Source: Bryobacterales bacterium (GTDB lineage: Bacteria; Acidobacteriota; Terriglobia; Bryobacterales; Bryobacteraceae). Taken from it: a stretch of DNA of 43,311 nucleotides. Positions 40,800 to 43,311 of this stretch are shown one piece after another (positions within the stretch are counted from its first letter, which is position 1; every line of letters starts with the position of its first letter). The stretch is taken from assembly GCA_003167495.1 (NCBI GenBank), contig PMSX01000287.1, positions 1 to 43,311 of the forward strand. Direction: 5' to 3'. The notes below the pieces were generated by a model. That model worked only from the letters and a program-made list of their open reading frames with translations, had not been told where the DNA came from and ran no database searches. Made by a program: the position numbers and the translations under genes.

Positions 40800-41434
40800 G
40801 CTGAAACTCCCGTGCTTTCGTCACAGTGCTGTTGCGCAAGTTCTTTGACGGCCTTCCGGACCCAAGCCTTGTTCCAACGCAGCTCTCCTGACCGCAGATC
40901 GTCTGCGATCGCCTGGACCCACCGAAGCTCGGCCCCGGTCTGAGCATCAAGGTATTCAATCTCCAGTTGAAACAATCGCGGAAGGAAATGCGCCGCCGTC
41001 AAACGGGCATCGAGGCGTGCAAGTTCCGTCTCGAGTGCCCCAATCCGCCTTTCAAGCTGTTTTAGCGCGTCTTTCGGCGTAAGCACGGCGAGCACCGAGA
41101 TTGCCGCGGGAAACTCCGGATACTCGCGTGACCGGGTCGAGAGCAGCTCGCGTGTCCAATCCACCATGGCCGCTTTGCCGGCCTCGGTCAGTTTATAAAC
41201 GGTCCGCTCCGGACGTTTGCTCTCGCGGTCCACCGATCCCGCCACCAGCAGACCCGCCCGTTCGAGGCGCGCGATCGTCTGGTACAGACTGTTGGGCTGG
41301 CTAACGTTAACCACCTCGTCTTCCCCTCGCCGCTTGATGACTTGCTGCATTCGGTAAACGTGCATAGGTTTTTCGTAAAGCAGCACGAGAACGCCGAGTG
41401 CAAGAGGAGATCGTTTCGGTACTGCTATAGTCAT
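40796..41434 (-). CDS. PadR-family transcriptional regulator with C-terminal Vir-type domain
   Basis: This is a 212-residue regulator of the longer PadR type. The winged helix occupies residues 10-100 (SPLALGVLVLLYEKPMHVYR, QPNSLYQTIARLERAGLL, then RPERTVYKLTEAGKAAMVDW). A C-terminal coiled-coil dimerisation domain follows, with alternating Leu and charged residues (DALKQLERRIGALETELARL, DARL). ATG 41434 is preferred over ATG 41449 because a minus-strand TATACT (41446-41441) lies just before it, which would give a leaderless transcript. The gene is coupled to the flavin monooxygenase by a 4-nt overlap, and is divergent from the DUF1772 gene 41 nt away. This layout suits control of both sides by a single operator. 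Confidence 0.88.
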   Translation of the reverse strand: MTIAVPKRSPLALGVLVLLYEKPMHVYRMQQVIKRRGEDEVVNVSQPNSLYQTIARLERAGLLVAGSVDRESKRPERTVYKLTEAGKAAMVDWTRELLSTRSREYPEFPAAISVLAVLTPKDALKQLERRIGALETELARLDARLTAAHFLPRLFQLEIEYLDAQTGAELRWVQAIADDLRSGELRWNKAWVRKAVKELAQQHCDESTGVSA

Positions 41435-41456
41435 AAAGATAGTATACATATTATGA
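41431..41456. promoter_or_regulatory. AT-rich divergent promoter with small inverted repeat (possible PadR operator)
   Basis: TCATAA (41431-41436) and TTATGA (41451-41456) are perfect inverted copies around an AT-rich centre that includes the palindrome GTATAC. A minus-strand TATACT (41446-41441) lies within it. The site is between the padR-monooxygenase operon and the divergent DUF1772 gene, the expected operator position. Confidence 0.35.
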
Positions 41457-41475
41457 TGTCGCCCACCGAAAACCT

Positions 41476-41934
41476 ATGACTCTGAAGACGTGGGAGTTCA
41501 TCAGTATCGTGCTCTCGGCCTTGGTGGTTGGAATGTTTTGCGGGCCATGGGTCGCTCTGACTAGATCCATGAACACCTTTGGGCCGGAGGTGTTTTTGGC
41601 GATTGGACACCGTCTCGTCAAGAACGTGGCGCCCGTCATGACCATCCTGATGCCGGTCTCACTCTTGTCAATCCTTCCCGTACTCTTTATTTCGTACAGC
41701 GTGCAACCGCGGACCTTTTATCTGTACTCAACAGGATTTGCCCTCTTTGTGATTGCTCTAATCGTGACCCTCCTCGTGGAGGCTCCCATATCCAGACAAG
41801 TCAAGGTATGGACATCTGCAACGCAACCCGGGAACTGGCAGCAGCTTCGCGACCGCTGGGGCGCCTTCCATGTCGTGCGTGTGGTTCTTTCCATCGCTGG
41901 TCTTGGCCTCCTGGTCGCTGGAGCAATCTTCTAG
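41476..41934 (+). CDS. DUF1772-like membrane protein
   Basis: This is a 152-residue polytopic membrane protein with four hydrophobic helices (FISIVLSALVVGMFCGPWVA, then APVMTILMPVSLLSILPVLF, FYLYSTGFALFVIALIVTLL and VVRVVLSIAGLGLLVAGAIF). Between helices 3 and 4 are EAPISRQVKVW and WQQLRDRWGAFHVVR, typical of the DUF1772 (anthrone oxygenase-like) family. Start ATG 41476. It is divergent from padR-monooxygenase, which suggests a shared response, possibly to an aromatic compound; that link is inference. Its stop abuts the end of the convergent ADOP pseudogene. Confidence 0.75.
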   Translation: MTLKTWEFISIVLSALVVGMFCGPWVALTRSMNTFGPEVFLAIGHRLVKNVAPVMTILMPVSLLSILPVLFISYSVQPRTFYLYSTGFALFVIALIVTLLVEAPISRQVKVWTSATQPGNWQQLRDRWGAFHVVRVVLSIAGLGLLVAGAIF

Positions 41935-41939
41935 CTCCA

Positions 41940-43133
41940 TCAGGTCAACCATCGTCCCGCATGATCGTGAGTGGGTTTACCATCAATGCGCGGCGTGCCG
42001 GAATCACGCTCGCAATGACCACCGACACCGCTAGCGCGATTGGCGCGGCCAGCCACACCCATAAAGCTGGCGAACTGTTGCCCGCTGTGATCCAGGATGC
42101 CGTCCTGCCCAACAATCGCGACAACGCTAGCGATCCGCCCATGCCAACCAGCGTGCCCGCGCAGGCAAGTCGCCCTCCCTCTCTCAGCACCTGATAGATC
42201 ACCCGCCATCGCTGTGCTCCAAGAGCTACACGAATCGCTAACTCGCGTCGACGTTGCCGCGCGGCATCGCTCAAGGCGCTAAATAGACCGAGGATACTAA
42301 GCAAAAGCGCGTTCAAGCAGAAACGAGGCAATGTTCGCGCAAGCGATGAAAAACACCGCACCCGCGGCAAAACGGAGTAGCGTGCTGATGCGCGACATAC
42401 CGTCCTCCATCTCGGGCGTCATGCCCGTATACGGAAGAACCCTCATTTCACCGGAAGCGTCGCGGTTTGAGCGAATAGCCGTCTGCGCCTGACGAATCGA
42501 AACTCCAGGCCGCAGACGCGCAAGAACCCAAAGGTTTCGCCTGCTCCGATCGTCCCCTTCGAGACTTCTCTCTTCTAACGGCATCCACACGTCGACGTCA
42601 CGGTCGCGATATAGCCCCTCCAGCCAAGTCGGCGCAACGCCACTTACCCGAGCATCGGCGCCACTGATGCGAATCTCTTCGCCACGAATGTTGGCCTCCG
42701 CGCCGAGCTCGTTCTGCCACAAGTAGTGACTGACCACAACTCCTTTCCCCAGTGAGAGGTTGAGCGCGTTGGCGAGATCGGATGTCAGCGCGGCTACGGA
42801 GACGATCGCAGATTGCTTGGCCACCTCCGTAACACCTGGCGCAATGCGCGCAACGCCGATCCATTCGAACGCATCGCGGCAACGTTTCACCAACAGGTAC
42901 TCTTTGTAGGTAAGCGGGCCACCTTCGCGATGTGCGTCTTGCCCGAATATCGAAACAACCCTGCCGGCAGAGGCGAGAGGGAGGTCGGATTTAGTCAGCC
43001 CTAGAATGAACCCATAAACGGAAACATTGCTGCCAACACCCAGCGCAATCGTAAGCAATAGAGCGAACGCCAGCCCTGGCGATCGCGCGAATTTCCTCGC
43101 CGAATAGCGGATGTCGAAGAAGGCCCGAGACAA
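41940..43133 (-). pseudogene. ADOP permease with internal deletion and frameshift
   Basis: The N-terminal part (TTG 43133 to stop 42297) carries MSRAFFDIRYSARKFARSPG, the first TM, the first periplasmic domain and the start of the first FtsX core FFIACANIASFLLERAFA, then stops. The other frame takes over at about 42330 with LLLSILGLFSALSDAARQRR and ELAIRVALGAQRWRV, which belong to the last FtsX core, and ends ARRALMVNPLTIMRDDG. Compared with the 881-residue paralogue in this window about 370 central residues are missing. The join lies near 42300-42330 and is out of frame, so no functional permease can be made. The neighbouring transposase gene begins 67 nt beyond the start. Confidence 0.75.
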
Positions 43134-43200
43134 GATCCAGTCTAGATTATTGTTCTGTTGATATCTATACTAAACGAACATTTTGGTGCGAGAATGGTTT

Positions 43201-43311
43201 ATGCCATTCACCACCAAGCGGCAGGCGTTGAGCCTAACCGCTGACGAGAAGCAGGAGTTGGAGAGTTTGAGGCGGTCCCGCACCGGAGAGAAACGGCGCG
43301 CTTTGCATGCA
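43201..43311 (+). CDS. Probable IS630-type transposase, N-terminal part (3' truncated by window end)
   Basis: This is the first 37 residues from ATG 43201, cut off by the window end: MPFTTKRQALSLTADEKQEL, then ESLRRSRTGEKRRALHA. The charged helical start 'LTxDExxxLexLxRsrt...k..RA' is like the N-terminal helix-turn-helix part of IS630-type transposases and related HTH proteins. The upstream 60 nt are AT-rich and could contain an insertion-sequence end, but I cannot find a repeat because the other end is outside the window. Placed next to a deletion-bearing pseudogene, it fits a mobile-element scar. Confidence 0.5.
   Translation, partial: MPFTTKRQALSLTADEKQELESLRRSRTGEKRRALHA

Noticed and set aside
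1..43311. CRISPR arrays, tRNA or rRNA genes, prophage
   Set aside because: No regularly spaced repeats, no cloverleaf-like or rRNA-like sequence and no phage structural genes were seen on either strand by eye.

Overview
The window looks like a chromosomal segment of an Acidobacteriota bacterium, most likely of the Solibacter/Bryobacter group. This is inference from gene content, not from a marker gene. The pointers are several MacB/FtsX-type 'orphan' permeases of the acidobacterial ADOP kind, one paired with a PadR regulator; a c-type cytochrome/copper monooxygenase-like protein beside ThuA and TIM-barrel sugar-isomerase-like genes; a GldA/GldF/GldG-like ABC operon with a DUF4340 protein; and moderately high G+C. 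I see no rRNA, tRNA, CRISPR array, prophage or plasmid replication genes.

Layout. 1-214: tail of a response-regulator receiver domain. 371-6862 (+): LssY_C protein, glutaminase-like (DUF4965) protein, M20 amidohydrolase, MscL, outer-membrane protein. 6917-7699 (+): fabI. 7801-12206 (+): ABC operon (ATPase, permease, GldG-like, DUF4340). 12243-14146 (+): pncB and pncA, overlapping, for nicotinamide/nicotinate salvage into NAD. 14139-14707 (-): a decayed ParDE-type toxin-antitoxin locus. 14739-18685 (-): an overlapping pair, a TPR/beta-barrel outer-membrane-like protein and a TIM-barrel glycoside-hydrolase-like protein, resembling the export and hydrolase parts of exopolysaccharide secretion systems but without a synthase nearby. 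19206-21329 (+): a GH13 protein behind a near-consensus promoter. 21356-23788 (+): ADOP permease. 23943-24220: a frameshifted DUF2306-like relic. 24593-28350 (+): infA, wecB-like epimerase, membrane-embedded spermidine-synthase-like protein. 28330-29806 (-): GH88 hydrolase and a small membrane/coiled-coil protein. 29815-30791 (+): CDGSH iron-sulfur protein and glutaminyl-peptide cyclotransferase. 30849-31471 (+): small ORF and a frameshifted XRE regulator. 31450-34347 (-): three-gene operon (cytochrome c/PHM-like, ThuA, Tat-exported TIM-barrel protein). 34571-35509 (+): TonB-domain protein beside an ADOP tail relic. 35527-35987 (-): two small proteins, one extremely acidic. 36309-39286 (-): PadR plus ADOP permease with a clear inverted-repeat operator. 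39618-41934: PadR plus flavin monooxygenase, divergent from a DUF1772 membrane protein. 41940-43133 (-): internally deleted ADOP pseudogene. 43201-end: start of a probable IS630-type transposase.

The window is mostly metabolic and envelope genes with frequent 4-nt start/stop overlaps that define small operons. It also holds an unusual amount of visible decay: two broken toxin-antitoxin/regulator loci, a DUF2306 relic and two degraded ADOP permeases. The least explained parts are the acidic-protein cassette (35527-35987), the TPR/hydrolase pair (14739-18685), and the inverted repeats at 34344-34376 and 39295-39347, which bracket -10-like elements.
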